From: Isoetes taiwanensis
Taxonomy: Eukaryota; Streptophyta; Lycopodiopsida; Isoetales; Isoetaceae
Direction: 5' to 3'
Assembly: GCA_021234155.1 (NCBI GenBank)
Contig: JAJEKV010000024.1
Location: forward strand, 11,568,913-11,632,912
DNA: 64,000 nucleotides
In this document: positions 32,941 through 45,251 of the stretch, piece after piece
Position numbering within the stretch: position 1 is the stretch's first letter
How the letters are laid out: each line of letters opens with the position of its first letter
Translations under genes and position numbers: made by a program
The notes under the pieces: model-generated
Database searches by the model: none
What the model saw: only the letters and a program-made list of their open reading frames with translations
Told to the model about the DNA's origin: nothing

Positions 32941-33090
32941 ATGGCTCCCGAACACCATTGCTGCTGTCATTGCGACTGTAAAGGTTGCCCTGAGAAGAAA
33001 AAAACAGAGGCCGTTCTTAAGGCCAACATCACATGCCCGCACTGCCGGAAAAAGATCGAGAAAGCTCTTAAATCCCTAACACATATCACG
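32941..33090 (+). CDS. Possible first exon of an HMA (heavy-metal-associated) protein
   Basis: ATG at 32941 (GCTATGGCTCCC) gives 50 codons ending before a donor-like GTAAAT at 33091. After a Cys-rich leader (HHCCCHCDCKGC) comes VLKANITCPHCRKKIEKALK. This matches the start of an HMA domain, with the CxxC metal-binding pair and the following amphipathic helix. HMA/HIPP proteins bind Cu, Zn or Cd. No second half of the domain was found downstream, so this is a truncated gene or an isolated exon. Confidence 0.45.
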
Positions 33091-33859
33091 GTAAATCGTG
33101 GATTGCAGACACAAATGGCTCTACATTTGCAGCCATAGAACTCGTCTCCTTTGTGCGTAGAAGCTAACAAGGCGAGCAGGGCAGAGCTAACAAGGCGAGC
33201 AGAGCAAAACACAGTTGTTTGGCAGGCCGACTTAGGGTTTCCAAACTTAGGGTTTTCATTACGAAGGCACAAACCAACTCTCAAAATAGTTTTTGCTCTG
33301 GGACAGCTTAGGCCTAGTGGGGTCATTCTCCCATGCTCATCTATCTGTTCTATGCCCTTCTATCTGTTCTATGCCCTTTATAGATGGTACTGTAAGATTA
33401 TATCATCTGCTATAAATCTTGTTTTAGATTGGTTGTTCTTCAAAACGATAGACCGTGTTTTTTCAGTTCCATCCACACAAGCTGGTTTAGAAGTTGGTTT
33501 TGAACAGGAGTTTTGGTTGGTTTAGAAGTTGGTTTTGAACAGGAGTTTTGGTTGCTTTATCCAAATGTATTATGTTGCTTGTCACCAAGGATGGACTTCT
33601 CACATTACATTGCTACAACCATTAGGGATTGTCCAATTTTGCTATAGAACTACTGTGAGATTGGCAATATCTAGCATAATATGGTTTTTCTAGAGAAGAA
33701 TTTACAATCTTGGCACCTTGGTTTTTCTATTCTATTCTTTTTGATCCTATGAATATTCTTATTTATGGATGCCAATGCCAGTTATGATTGCCATTTCTTT
33801 TGTATTGATGCTCAGAGTATTAGGTAATGTCTATATCTACACCCCTACACCATCCTTAA
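33091..33859. other. No clear gene
   Basis: AT-rich, with a ~37-base tandem duplication (33482-33555, GGTTTAGAAGTTGGTTTTGA) and a short duplication at 33165-33215. No supported coding region. Confidence 0.4.
33165..33215 (+). repeat. Short tandem duplication
   Basis: Two copies of a ~25-base unit containing GAGCTAACAAGGCGAGCAG. Confidence 0.75.
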
Positions 33860-34414
33860 GGCCCCGAAGGGGCCAAAAAATTTTTTGGTTAATACAAACC
33901 ATTAACACACAACTACCATTAACATTATTAACACAAACCATTGCATTTAACACATTTAAATTGAAATCCCCCTTAAACCCCCTTTGGTTTGGGTGCATAT
34001 TCACACGGGGGGTTACGTAGGGCAGCGAGAGCCTACAAAATTACAATACATGTACAAAATGAACACCATTAAGTACATTCTCTCAAACCTTATAGTATTT
34101 TGCAAACCTTAATATACAGTATACAAAAACTTGTACATGCATACCCCACAAACGAGGATCGCTATGTACGGTCCAGATCTTGGAATATAGGGCAAATATG
34201 CCCATCCGACAGCTCTCGTTGCCCGGAGTAACCCCCCGTGTGAATATGCACCCAAACCAAAGGGGGTTTAAGGGGGATTTCAATTTAAATGTGTTAAATG
34301 CAATGGTTTGTGTTAATAATGTTAATGGTAGTTGTGTGTTAATGGTTTGTATTAATGTGTTAAATGCAATGGTTTGTGTTAATAATGTTAATGGTAGTTG
34401 TGTGTTAATGGTTG
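33860..34414. mobile_element. Foldback element, copy 1
   Basis: Left arm 33886-34032 and right arm 34212-34414 are reverse complements, sharing GGGTGCATATTCACACGGGG and the ACCATTAACA-type block. The right arm has an extra ~75-base internal duplication. A GC hairpin GGCCCC-GAA-GGGGCC opens the left side at 33860-33874. The ~180-base centre is AT-rich and non-coding. A second member lies at 55792-56236. Confidence 0.75.
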
Positions 34415-34416
34415 TC

Positions 34417-34612
34417 TCTTGGGATGACCGTCTCGATGAAATATGCAAACGGGATCTATAGAGGTATGTATAATGTATGCTTGCACAGAGGTAAGATGTT
34501 GCCAAGATACATGATTTATTCGAGAACATGTATCTTGTACGATAATTATTACCTTTTAGTGAATATTTGTGTATGTATTTGTAATGAAAGAGAAGGCTAA
34601 GCACGTAAGAGA
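34417..34612 (+). repeat. Fourth copy of the ankyrin tail and 3' UTR
   Basis: TCTCTTGGGATGACCGTCTC to AAGCACGTAAGAG, matching 30245-30420 with small insertions (GTATGCTTGCACA and ATGATTTATTCGAGAAC). It starts directly after the foldback element. Confidence 0.75.
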
Positions 34613-35215
34613 TAAACTTGCAATATTCCATTTCTATTGTGGGAGGGTTTTTCTCGCGAGGTTGGAACTATGATTCCTAGCGCGTTTGAGCAACAAAGAT
34701 TCAATCAAAACCACTCGCGTGCATAACTTATCAGACAACATTTGTGCTATATTGGCTTGCAATCATTACAATTTACAAAAAAATTCACATCATTGTCTAT
34801 CAAAACATTTACAGGTACATTGACATAAGGTATAGAATAAATACCACACCTTTCAAATACAAGCACATATTGGACTTGAATCCACAATGATATGCTACAA
34901 AGGCACAGTCAATCATATGGAGCACTCTATGTATATGCTAGATATCCACTCAAGACCAATTAGAGTTTGAGAAGACTAAAACAATAATGACTTAATGCTA
35001 CTTTGACTTGAATAATTCTCATTCTGACAGCAAGGACTTTACGTTAGTCATATCTACACAAATATAATTAATTTTGCTTAGATTCTAAGCAAATATGCTT
35101 CAACCATCAACATTCTAATTTTGGAGGCAATGATGACATGTGTAATGTTTTCTCACAATTTTTAGTAGGCTTGCTTAACCCCCGACAACAATTCCTGAAT
35201 TTCTAGCATATCCAC
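34613..35215. other. No gene seen
   Basis: AT-rich DNA without coding or repeat structure that I can identify. Confidence 0.4.
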
Positions 35216-35785
35216 ATGTTGTCGCTTTTTAAACAAAAAGCCACATTAATCAACATTCTTGATGCCTGTGGAGGTTTATCATCAGTCTCTCTAAGCAGGC
35301 ATCTTACTGACTGTATTATGAGAGCCAGATATTGTTGTGCAAAATGCCCTTTTGCATTTCCATGGCAAGGCAGGATTGACACACACGTAATATTCGATGA
35401 CATTTAGGAACAAGATGTCCTTTATTGGAATACCATATGCACAACATGGAGATACTAGCAAATGATCTTGGAAGTACTAATAAATAAATGAGGTCACATT
35501 TGTCAATGTATTTTTGCATGCATTCATGTAGGCCTTGTGTGTGGTAGTTATCATCACTTTCTAGGCATGTGGAGGACCATGGGATTGTACCGATGATGGG
35601 ATCATTTTGCTTGTATGATTGACCTTCTTGAAGCACAAGAATGGATAAATAGCTTGATGTTGGATCCTAAGCCTCTTTTGTGGACTATTTTACTTGCAAT
35701 TTGCAAAGTACGTGGTGGCTTCTACGAAGGTAGAAATGCATTGGGATATATCTTTGGATTGAGCAATTTGGATGTTCCATTATAA
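35216..35785 (+). pseudogene. PPR-protein remnant
   Basis: The plus strand reads in broken frames as a plant pentatricopeptide-repeat protein. TLINILDACGGLSSVSLSR at 35220-35300 matches the L-type motif start. From ATG 35615 an uninterrupted 56-codon frame (MIDLLEAQEWINS, DPKPLLWTILLAIC, GLSNLDVPL) fits the E-motif region that follows the last PPR repeat. PPR proteins bind organellar RNA. Here stops and shifts separate the pieces, so it is a pseudogene fragment. Confidence 0.55.
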
Positions 35786-36069
35786 GCATGGCCTAATGAA
35801 AACAAGTGACAACAATAATCGTGGAGCTAAAGAAAGAAATCTGTCTGAAACACTAAAGCCTCATGAATTCAACTTCATGCAAGAGTCTGCAGAGGCTAAA
35901 ATGCACATGAAAAGTTGTCTGAGTTATTTCTGAGGTCTCAGTTTTTTGTGAAGCTTTGGACCTACAGCAGTGTGCATACTAATGCACCAATAAAAATGGA
36001 AATGTGCCACATGAAATGTGGTGGAGGAGTATGAAAGGACACAGCCTAGGTCATGAGTTTGTGCTTATT

Positions 36070-36310
36070 ATTTTTTTCCACCTAATGTTTTGCTAAATAT
36101 TACATGTCTGAAATGTCTAAAACAACACTATTTTCCCCTCTAGTTTTTTGGTTACTGTTGTTAATTGGTTTATCATGTTGTTAACTGGTTTATCACGTAC
36201 ATAACAACGTGTTTTTTTAGAGATCATGATATTTCCCACCTATTGTTTTACTGGATATTACATGTCTAAAATGCCTAAAAGGACAATATCCTACCTTGTA
36301 GTTTTTTTTG
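36070..36310 (+). repeat. Dispersed repeat, copy 1
   Basis: Contains TTGCTAAATATTACATGTCT, AACAACGTGTTTTTTTAGAG and AAATGCCTAAAA, which recur at 56262-56415. Non-coding and AT-rich. Confidence 0.6.
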
Positions 36311-36315
36311 GGGGG

Positions 36316-36400
36316 TTGAATATGTAGCATAATAACAGGGGGTTTTCTTTGTGATTTTGTACGCTTTTTGGCATGGTTTTCCTATGATTTCAGTGCTGTA
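36316..36400 (+). repeat. Copy of the AATATGTAGCATAATAACAG block
   Basis: Matches 31722-31800, the sequence after the GGTRHEYVA stop; likely part of the same gene family's 3' UTR. Confidence 0.65.
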
Positions 36401-36528
36401 TTCATTGGGCCATACTAAATAGTATTGCGGCTTTTTTGGAGCGTCGATCTTTTTTAGCTTCAACAATCTAACGGTTCTTATCTTGTCCTCCTTATTCATA
36501 TGCATATGCATGAAACCAGAGAAGTTCT

Positions 36529-36750
36529 CGCATGAAAGCAGAGAAGTTCTCTTCTCTCAAAAATTCTTCTGCTGGTGAACTTCTCTCAAAAATTCTTCTG
36601 CTGGTTTTCCGATCCGTCCTGTTCAACAATTCATTCAACAATTGTAGTATGCAAGATTTTTGTTTCTCTAAGAATTCTTCTGCTGGTTTTCCGATCCGTC
36701 CTGTTCAACAATTCATTCAACAATTGTGGTATGCAAGATTTTTGTTTCTT
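36529..36750 (+). repeat. Tandem ~95-bp duplication
   Basis: AAATTCTTCTGCTGGTTTTC ... CCGATCCGTCCTGTTCAACA ... ATGCAAGATTTTTGTTTCT occurs twice in tandem, with an extra partial unit at the left. Confidence 0.8.
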
Positions 36751-38092
36751 TTTTGCTACATATTCTTGTTGTAATCTTATTTCATCTTATAGCATGAGCA
36801 TGAGCTACATATTCATAAGAAAATCCGTTCTTCAATTTCACAGATATGTCATGGCAGATATTAAAACAGATATTGAACAAAATCCGTCCTCCATTCTGTT
36901 ATTATGCTACATATTTGATGGCAGATATTTCACGATCCGTTGTTTGTCATTCTGTTGTAGTGCAGATGGAGACAGATCTTGAAGGATTGTTTGTTATTCT
37001 GTTGTTTTATTACTTGGTCTTGCATTTCGGAATCCAAAACCTGCAGGCAAATACCTAGCATGGCCTGCCATAGCCGGAATCTGCATGCCAGGGCCAATCT
37101 AGCCTGCCATAGCCGGAACCTGCATGCCAGGGCCAATCCAAAACTTCAGACCATTACATTTTCGTTGCTACAAAACCTGCAGGCAAATATCTAGAATGCT
37201 GAAGTGAAGATGGACACAGATGAAGCCTGCCATAGCCGGACTCTGCATGCCAGGGCCGGATTCTGCATGCCAGGGCCATCTGATTACATTATCTGATTAC
37301 ATCTTCGCTGCCACACGATCCAGCATCTTGCATCTGCTCCAGATTTCGCAACAGCTCTGAAAAAACCGGCCTCCATAAGCATGTCTTGGAGCATGCACGC
37401 TGCCATTGTGGAATCCGAAACCCTAGCGTGCCCTACCCTGCCCTAAATCGAGAAGACACAAAAAAACAGCCTTTAACCTTACAAAAAAAATGTAACCCTT
37501 GTTGCTACATATTAGTATTACAAGTTTCCTTGGGGTTTCCTACATATTACTATCACAAGGTTTGTTGCTACATATTAGTTATTAACAATTGGGTTTTTTC
37601 TAATGGTAGATATTAGTTCCAAATATTACAATGAGGCGAATGGCAAGAAATAGACGAGGCGCAAGCTCAACATCACGAACGGGACTTGCATGAAGGCATC
37701 ACATACGAGATTAATCATCCTGCACAAGAAAATGTTGTGGATAGTTGGATACATCAATGATATGTGATCATCTATGCAACAAATCCGTAACATACTGGAC
37801 TCGATTGAGAACTTCATACTTGATGCACACATCCATTTGGGGGTAAAAGCATGAAAGGGTGTCTATAAATGTAGCCCTTTTTGTACATATACATATGTAC
37901 AAAATGCACATTTTTGGAATAACTGTCATCATGGTCCGCTAGTAACTGCCATGATTAATGGCTATCCACTACTCTGAACCCGCAATTATCGGATTTTGAA
38001 ATTCTTTCCCAAATTCTTTCTTGGTTTGCCTCTCGCTCACTATCCCGCCCGCCTTCTCTCGCTTGAATTCGATCACGAATTCTTCATCTAGC
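36751..38092. other. Repetitive non-coding DNA
   Basis: Four copies of GCCTGCCATAGCCGGA plus CTGCATGCCAGGGCC lie within 37064-37285. Otherwise no supported gene. Confidence 0.5.
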
Positions 38093-38654
38093 TATGGCCC
38101 CAAAACGCCCCGGATGAGTGCTTGCTCATCACCACAGCCCCAAGCAAGAAGCCGTGCCCGGCAAGGATTTTACCTCCAAGGAGTTTACGCTTGGGTTCCG
38201 AGGTGATCCAAGCCAAAGACCTCCGTGATAAACATGCAGAGGCCAACATACCCAACCTAGAGATGGTTATGAACGAGGTATGGGGTGAAGCTCCAAAAAA
38301 CAGACGAGGATTCAAGGAAGGGAGAATCCAGAACGCATGGAAAGATGATTTTTTAAATATTATGAATTGGTTTATGGCAAGAAACAGGTTACAAACCATT
38401 ATATTTCTACCTATTTTGCCAGAGCATTTGCTCTTCACTTGAAGGGACGGCTTGTTGATTGGATGGACGTGGCTAGGACCGCCAAAGATCTTGCCAAAAC
38501 CCTCATTTCAGACGTTACGAGAGGACCCTACAACAAAATCCTCAACTATCAAACAGGACATCGTGTTGCGGTAAATATTAGAGCCCTGGGTTATTCTAGA
38601 TCAGATGTTGACACAATAAAGCAGTTACTTAAGCATGGGTTGGAGGAGGACTAA
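38093..38654 (+). pseudogene. Unknown gene with two single-base shifts
   Basis: ATG at 38093 begins MAPKRP. A one-base shift at the GCCCCGG run puts the reading into DECLLITTAPSKK, which continues to about 38,345. A second shift at a T run (GATTTTTTAAA) continues as YYELVYGKKQVTNHY, ARAFALHLKGRLVDWMDVA and on to the stop at 38654. Together these give about 180 residues with a basic start and a helical, globular body. The family is not recognised. More protein-like sequence (38,915-39,240) follows in mixed frames, including EIERHEISIEQAKEKLN and TACGQGFGKTGFV, so the gene may once have been longer. Confidence 0.4.
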
Positions 38655-39369
38655 CCTATTGAATGAAGTAGAAGCATTGGAAGAAAGAAGGAGGGATGCA
38701 TTGAAGGTCATCACCGGATTGAGGGTAGAAAGGATATGCTATCCTAAGATCTCGCAGCCAGATCGCCGTAGAAAATAGATGAGACAAAACAGAATTTGAC
38801 AAATTGTCCCGTGATCCTGCTGAAATCAAGTTATGTTCGAGTGTTGAAGTACAAGTTGGAAGACTTGGTTATGAGTAGACATGATAAAGAGCAAAGACTC
38901 TTCTAAGCTAGACATTGGTTTGCGAGGAAGCAACTAAAGAAATTGAAAGGCATGAAATCTCAATTGAACAAGCAAAGGAAAAACTTAATTGCATTGAATT
39001 GGTTCAGCAAAGGCATTCACAGATTTTGGATTTCATGGGGAGAGCAGGACCTATTGTTCTCACACCCGAGGCCCTACCCCGTAGGGAGCTACTTCTATAG
39101 AGCAGCTCATCACATTCGGTTCATGTACTGCTTGTGGCCAAGGCTTTGGCAAAACCGGGTTTGTTGTTTACTAGCTCCATGCGAGATGCTTATTGCCTCT
39201 TCTCGCTTGTGTTATCCGTCCATGAAAGACAGAATTGCATAAAAGGTTGCATCCGGGATGAGGGCATTCGAATTCAGCTTGGTTTCCCCGTCACGTGAAA
39301 GGTATGCATTGCTCTCAACTAATTTAAACTTATATTTCACTTAATTCATATTTGTTATTGTAATCTGCA

Positions 39370-39835
39370 TAGTTCTACATGTATGGCTTTCAAAGGCATT
39401 GCTATTCCTTGTACATGTATAACTTTTTAGTGTACATCCAGAAGCGTGAGGTACATAGGCATATATTTGCTTGTTTATTGATGCTTTTATTTTTGAGCTT
39501 GACTGCAGTTGTATCAGTTGTACATGTCTCTAATGGAGTCTACATCTACAAATAGATGTACATGCATTTATTTTTAGAGTGCATCCAGAGATGGATTCAT
39601 AAGTATGTGCATTTTTACATATATGTGCTTTTTTTTTTGCATAGATCTACATTCCCTAACCGATACACAGGTATTCGGGTACATCGGTGTACATCCGGGT
39701 ACACCGATGTACCTTTATGTACATTGAGGAACATGTACATGTACATTTGGCTATAGTTAAATGTAGTTACTTACATTTGGTACATTTTATGTACATGAAA
39801 TGTACATGCTTGGCAAAATGTACCGATATTTCTCA
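39370..39835. repeat. TGTACAT-rich tract
   Basis: More than a dozen TGTACAT/ATGTACA occurrences in under 500 bases, irregularly spaced. Related tracts occur at 51905-51990 and 53995-54400. Confidence 0.7.
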
Positions 39836-39877
39836 TTAGTTCTGCTTTTCATGTTCTTTTATGTCTATTGAAATTTA

Positions 39878-40731
39878 GATCATTTGTTTGTTTGCGATGA
39901 GGTCGTTCCTATCCCGTATGCTTTAATGGTCGATGTTCTTGAGCCATCTGCATCGACTCTCTTTACTGATTTTATCGAGCATAATAAGCGGATCGAATCA
40001 GAGACCCTCTACCTTCCAGCTCCGATCACCAATGACATTTACAAAGCCAATAATAGAACAATCTGCAACAAAGGCCTCCTCGAACATGGCAAAGTGAAGT
40101 TGAGGAAATTGAGAGGATGGCACTTGAGAAAGCTAAAGCAGTTGCAGGTGCAGACCCTTCAATGACTGCTGCAACAGAAACTCCTTCATCACCAAGTGCT
40201 AAATTAGTAATTGGAGAAGCTAAGAAAGATTCAGCTTTGCCTCAAAGATCATCATCTGCAGTCCCAGCCTGGACCTGCATGTAAGAAGCTACAAAGGAAT
40301 CAGATCCAGATTTTAACCCAGGAGATACCAGGGAAGAGGAAGCTGAGTTGGTAGTTGAGTCCACTCCAAAGAGGAGGCAAAAGAATGCCGGTGATGGCAC
40401 TCCAAGAGGAAAAAAAAGTGCAAAATCTCCAAAGAAGAAAAAATGTCCTCCGAAAAGAAAATCTCCAGGCAAAAAAGTGCCACCACCACCTAGAAAGAGG
40501 CATGTCCAAGATGAACTAATTTTGTTAAACATCTCAGATTTATGATAATTAACCACATTTTTTTTGTACATAGGACACGATCACAGGCCGTGAAGGAAGC
40601 TGATCCTGATCCTTCTGAGTCGGAACCGGAAGAGGAAGAGGATGAGGATCTACAAGCAAATATTGATGTGATAACAAATAAGGTGCAGCAGTCCACAGAA
40701 GATGCTGAAGCAGGTGATGAATTTACAAGGT
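39878..40731 (+). CDS. Unknown spliced gene, Lys-rich then acidic (partial)
   Basis: After an acceptor-like AAATTTAG at 39877, a frame reads DEVVPIPYALMVDVLEPSAS and LYLPAPITNDIYKANNR. One shift later it reads AKAVAGADPSMTAATETPSS. A strongly basic tract (KSAKSPKKKKCPPKRKSPGK) leads to about 40,520. A second exon, 40574-40731, has an acceptor TTGTACATAG and donor AAG|GTGAGT, and encodes an acidic SESEPEEEEDEDLQ segment. The mix of basic and acidic low-complexity blocks suggests a nuclear protein. No domain recognised, start and end not found. Confidence 0.35.
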
Positions 40732-41124
40732 GAGTAATATACAATTGAAACAAGATTGCGTATTAAACGGGAGCAAATCATCGAAACGAGAGCGAAAGGA
40801 ATATTCCTCAAAGATTCCCTTTTTTTTTACAAAAAGGGGGTAAAACTAGGTTTAAAAAAAAAAAGATGCATGAAATTCTATTTTGACCCCCCCCCAAAAT
40901 GACTAATTTTTTTGTGCAACCAAAGAATTGACATTTTTAAAGTGTCACTTTTCTTAGCAAATAGAATGTTCTTGAAGTATATTTTACGAGAGAATCTCTA
41001 ATTTCAGAGGATAAAATATTTAACAAAAAATTGAAGTAAGTCCAGAATCTAAACTCAGTATTCTCAAAATTTGAAGATAGAATCTTCATATTCACATGCA
41101 AAATTTACAGTCTTTTTCTAAGAC
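40732..41124. other. No gene seen
   Basis: AT-rich, with A, T and C homopolymer runs. The string ATCGAAACGAGAGCG has no assigned role. Confidence 0.35.
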
Positions 41125-41700
41125 TCAGTTATGTACAAAAGTGTGAGGAGTGATGAGAGAGGGATCCAGGACGTCATCATGTTCATTTATGCCATCCTCA
41201 TCACCTTCACTAGAGGAAGTGCTTGAGTTATCTTCCTCATCACTATCAACAGATGGTGAAGCATTGCCACCACCTTCTTCATCCTCTTCTTCGTAATTAC
41301 AAGCTTTTTTAAGCAAATTGATAGTCCTCTGGCGTAGACGATTGTCAGATTTCAATTTAAAATCATAGCATAATATAGTCACGTCATTAAGGATCAGCTC
41401 ATCCCTACAACCCACCTTCTTGGACTTTCTCCCTTTTCCTTGGCTTCTCATTTCTAACTCATATCTACCTTCAAAAGCGTGTTGCAAGCCAATGAATCTT
41501 GAGTTTAGTGACTAAGCCTTCCTCCTTGACTGTGTCAAGCACTTTTGCTATCCAGAAAGGTCGACCTTTGTCATCCTCCTCAGTAGGAAGAGCAATTAGC
41601 ATACCCTTGGTAATTTCTGTGATATTACCTTGAGGCTCATTCCCCGCCTTGGTCCGAGGTACATGACTCGATCCTCGCCTTCTTCTACTGCAGTGCTAAC
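41125..41700 (-). pseudogene. C-terminal module of a transposase-like protein
   Basis: The minus strand reads ITKGMLIALPTEEDD, RPFWIAKVLDTV, KIHWLATRF and, after a one-base shift, EGRYELEMRSQGK, LKSDNRLRQRTINLL and an acidic Ser-rich tail to 41125. The GMLIALP...PFWIAKV...IHW layout parallels GMLLLIRP...WLAFAEE...VSWFEP at the end of the 1003-3602 gene. Both probably belong to a widespread plant transposase-derived family. The upstream catalytic part is not recognisable here. Confidence 0.5.
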
Positions 41701-44350
41701 GTAGCATTGCTTGGACCTCGCTTTGGTGGGGTTGATGGAAGGTGTTAGGCCATTGAAATGGTTCTTGCAACTGTCTTAGAGCTATATTTTTCACAACAAT
41801 TTTCTGTTCGAGAAAGAAGTTACTCCACCACATTCGATCTTCTTCTAAGAAGTACTTAAAGCCTGAGGAAATTCCATTTTCTATGGCTTTTAAGGATGAC
41901 TCGGGGTACTTTTCTTCCGCTTGGACTCCTTAGGATTTTTGAGAGGAAGTTGCTCAAAGACGCTCTACCTAAGGAAGTGTCTCGAATATATTTAAGGAAG
42001 CGTAATCCCTCCGGTGGACTCCAAATCCTTAGTTGTGGTATACTTCTTGCCCTCAGAAGAAACTCGGTCATCCTTCAAGTAGAACTTGATGTGATGTTGA
42101 AAGGTGAGATCATTCAATTTGTTCACAGCCTTTGTTCTCTCGTCCCTGAATGTTGAGAGAAAATAAACTCTCTCAAATCAGCAGCCTTTTTTAAGAAGAT
42201 CGATCACCGGGAGGGGAGTGTAAGAATCTTCAATAATTCGAACTAAAGTAGGAAGAGAGAAAGCCTTCTTCCTTCCGAGGCTTATGTAAAATCTGCTGAA
42301 CATTTGGTCAATTTGATCATGAGTGTGGCCTACAAGTAAGAAACCCAAATTTCACTTTTCTAAAGATCCCTAGCTCCACTAACATGGCACAAGACGCGCA
42401 AAGAGTGTTTGGTTCTTGTTCTCCCTTGTAGTATTGTCAAGTTGCAGATAAAGCACCGGTGGTAATTGCTCTTGCTCGCCGCAGACCTTGTTAAGAATTG
42501 TAATTGTGAGGTTCGGTCACCATGCAAGTTTGGATACGTCAAGAATACTTTGCACTTTAGACTTCCTTTGAAGACCATAGCTCCTACAAGGTGGACCTTA
42601 ACAAAACATTCCTCCGCACATCTTTAGGAATGTTCAAGAAATGCGTAGAGTAGTTTTTTTTTTGTCCATTCCATCAATCACAATGACATATATTGCAAAG
42701 GACGCTCAAGAGCTTTTTTTTCGTGTTTTGGCAAGCTTTCTTCTCTCTCTCACGCTTGTTGTTCACGATGTGTCCGGCAAGGTTCTCGTTGCACAATATC
42801 TCAGAGAAGAAATGAGGTCAAAGCATTATCTTTAAAACAAGTAAGAGATTGGAGAACATGAGCTTACTTCTTTCGACCTCTGCCTTTTGCGGTTTCTCTT
42901 TGACTCTTTAATTCTCGCACACCTTGAACAAAATGACATTCTATGTCTCCCCGAATTTTCACTAAACCAATTCACTTTTCCACACCCGGGTGAAGTGTGA
43001 GTAAGAGATGTGTCAAGCCGAGTGCAAGTCTCTTTGTACTCATTAAAAACATCTTTTTGGTGATGTTATCGCTTAAATGATACATGTTACCAAGTAGGGC
43101 AGACTTCTCACATGTTTCTCTAAAATATTTCTCCATCCACGACCACGGCCAGCAAGGGGCATGCATGGTTATAACTCTTCTTGGTCCACAATGATCATCA
43201 ATGGCTGGATTTTTGTCCGGTCTTTTGTGTATTCTAGACATTCGGTGGACCCTAAACGGTGGACAACCATAAAGCATTTCGGCAAACTTCTTTGACGGTT
43301 AATGTAGTGCAAGAAGGTGTTGCGGTCTGGTCTTACATGATAGGCCAAATAGGCATTCTCGGTCAGCCAATGTCATTGAACTCAGAAGTTGTCTCTAATT
43401 GCTCGTAATTTAGCCATGTTAAATTTGTTGATGCAACCCAATGAGCAAAGATTTACTTCTTAAAAGTCTTCTCATTTTGTGCTCGGTCCATAAGGTTTCT
43501 TCTTCTTACAGAGGAGCATGCTCTCAAACTAAAATCCACCTTGAATTTCTTGGTGGATTGGCTAGAGAATGTGTAATCTCGTTGCGCTTCGTTGGTGTCT
43601 TCATCTTCCTCAAGAGAGTTCTACTGGGGTGACCTCCTCTACCCTTAGTGGTGTGCTTGTAGAGGAGAACAAACCACGGAAGCCGCATGCGGATAAAGGC
43701 GGAGGTGCAAAGTTGAATGAAGGAGATGGGCCACCATATGATGTGCCAAAAAAGTTGTTGTAGCGCCTTCACGGGAGTTCGTTCAAACATGTCTCTTAAA
43801 GCAGACTCAAATTTCAAGAAACCCATGTGTCACCACGCTTGTGTGAAGAGGTGTAGATGCTGCAGGTCGCCTTCATTTGTAGTGAAATCGTGGTGGGAGA
43901 AGCGATGGAGGATCTCGCAGCCTTCTTGAACGCGTCTTTGTATTCCCCGCATGTGTAAGTGAAGATGGAGAAACAACAAACGGCGGAGGTAGTCTGGTTC
44001 CGGAAAATTTGCTGAGGTCGAGCCATTGTAGTGTCTGGGGATGGTACAAATGGTGGTGGAAGATTGCTACGCGCAAATGGTGAGGGTTGGAAAGGTGGTG
44101 GCAGCCGGTTTCCCACCGGACTTGGAGAGGGTTGGAAAGTGGTGGTGGCACCGCTAGTTACCGGACTCCTGAGTGTCTTCGAGAAGCAACAAAGACCTTG
44201 TCGAGGTAGGTGTTGAAGAAGCATCTCCGCCTTGTGTTCCATCCGAAGTAGAGGTACTTGGGCAAACAAATGGTGGTGGAAGTTTGTTTACGGCGGTTAA
44301 CCATGTCAAACAACCGCAAAAATTGTGGGCTTGTTACTAACTCACAAGTC
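41701..44350. other. Degenerate coding-like DNA, no assignable gene
   Basis: Many short ORFs on both strands. Some look protein-like (minus 43277-42972, Cys/Trp-rich; minus 44151-43873, Pro-rich; plus 44031-44216, Gly-rich), but none gives a recognised family or a continuous model. Probably layered transposon remains. Confidence 0.35.
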
Positions 44351-44704
44351 GATTGGACTAATGATATTCAAGAATACAAATGCTATTCCTAATAGTATTT
44401 TGTGTGCAAAGATTTGCCGTGTGTGTGCAAAGATGCTATTCCGTAATACACTTGTCCGTGAGTGTTTGGACAAGACGTATTCCGCATTACATAGAAAACA
44501 CAACCGACGCTGGCCTACCTTTAAAAAGGAAAATCGAAATTTCGGTTCATGTATTCCGCTTTCGGAGATTTAGTCGCCAGCCCGAGCACCTTCCGATCAA
44601 TATACATTTGTCAGATTCCGATTTACATAGCGAAGACAATGGACGTGTAAGCATATAAAGTACATAGTACGCCTTTTCTTTTGTTTCCTCGATTTGGTTT
44701 AGTA

Positions 44705-45006
44705 GGGCAAAGTGTATTCCGAATACACTTTGCCCTTTTCAGTGAAGAGCAAAGTGTATTCCTGAATACACTTTGCCCTTTTCGGTGAAGAGCAAAGTGT
44801 ATTCCTAATACACTTTGCCTTTTCAAAAGTGTATTCCTAATACACTTTGCACTTGACGAAAGGCAAAAGTGTATTCCGAATACACTTTGTCTTCACCGAA
44901 GGGCAAAGTGTATTCCTACACTTTGCACTTCACTGAAGGGCAAAGTGTATTCCTAATACACTTTGCTTCACACCGAAGGGCAAAGTGTATTCCTAATACA
45001 CTTTGC
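44705..45006. repeat. Array 1: eight long palindromes, core GTGTATTC-N-GAATACAC
   Basis: Eight hairpin-forming units at ~42-base spacing. The first (44705-44735) has 15-base arms GGGCAAAGTGTATTC / GAATACACTTTGCCC around one C. Others (44749-44776, 44792-44818, about 44826-44850, 44861-44890, 44901-44926, 44939-44966, 44980-45006) have CT, CCT or C spacers and 10-13-base arms. Spacers between units contain GAAGAG/CCGAAGGG strings. The array ends about 245 bases before the ParB-like coding region. Confidence 0.9.
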
Positions 45007-45251
45007 TTGTCTTTTTGGAAACTCTTGTTTTTAGCACTTAATGAAGACACCTTTTAGCTAAAAATGCACCACTTTTAAAGGTTAAAATAACAATTTCGAG
45101 TCCAATTAAGGCACAAAAATTGTCTTAGAGTTACTATATTTCTCGCTTGTTTTCCTCGTCTTTTTCCGGCCTTTAGGGCACAAGATTAGTAAATGTTATT
45201 CGAATACGTTTTCAATTTCTTGCCTTAACATTGTTGTTTTAAACGTTTCAG

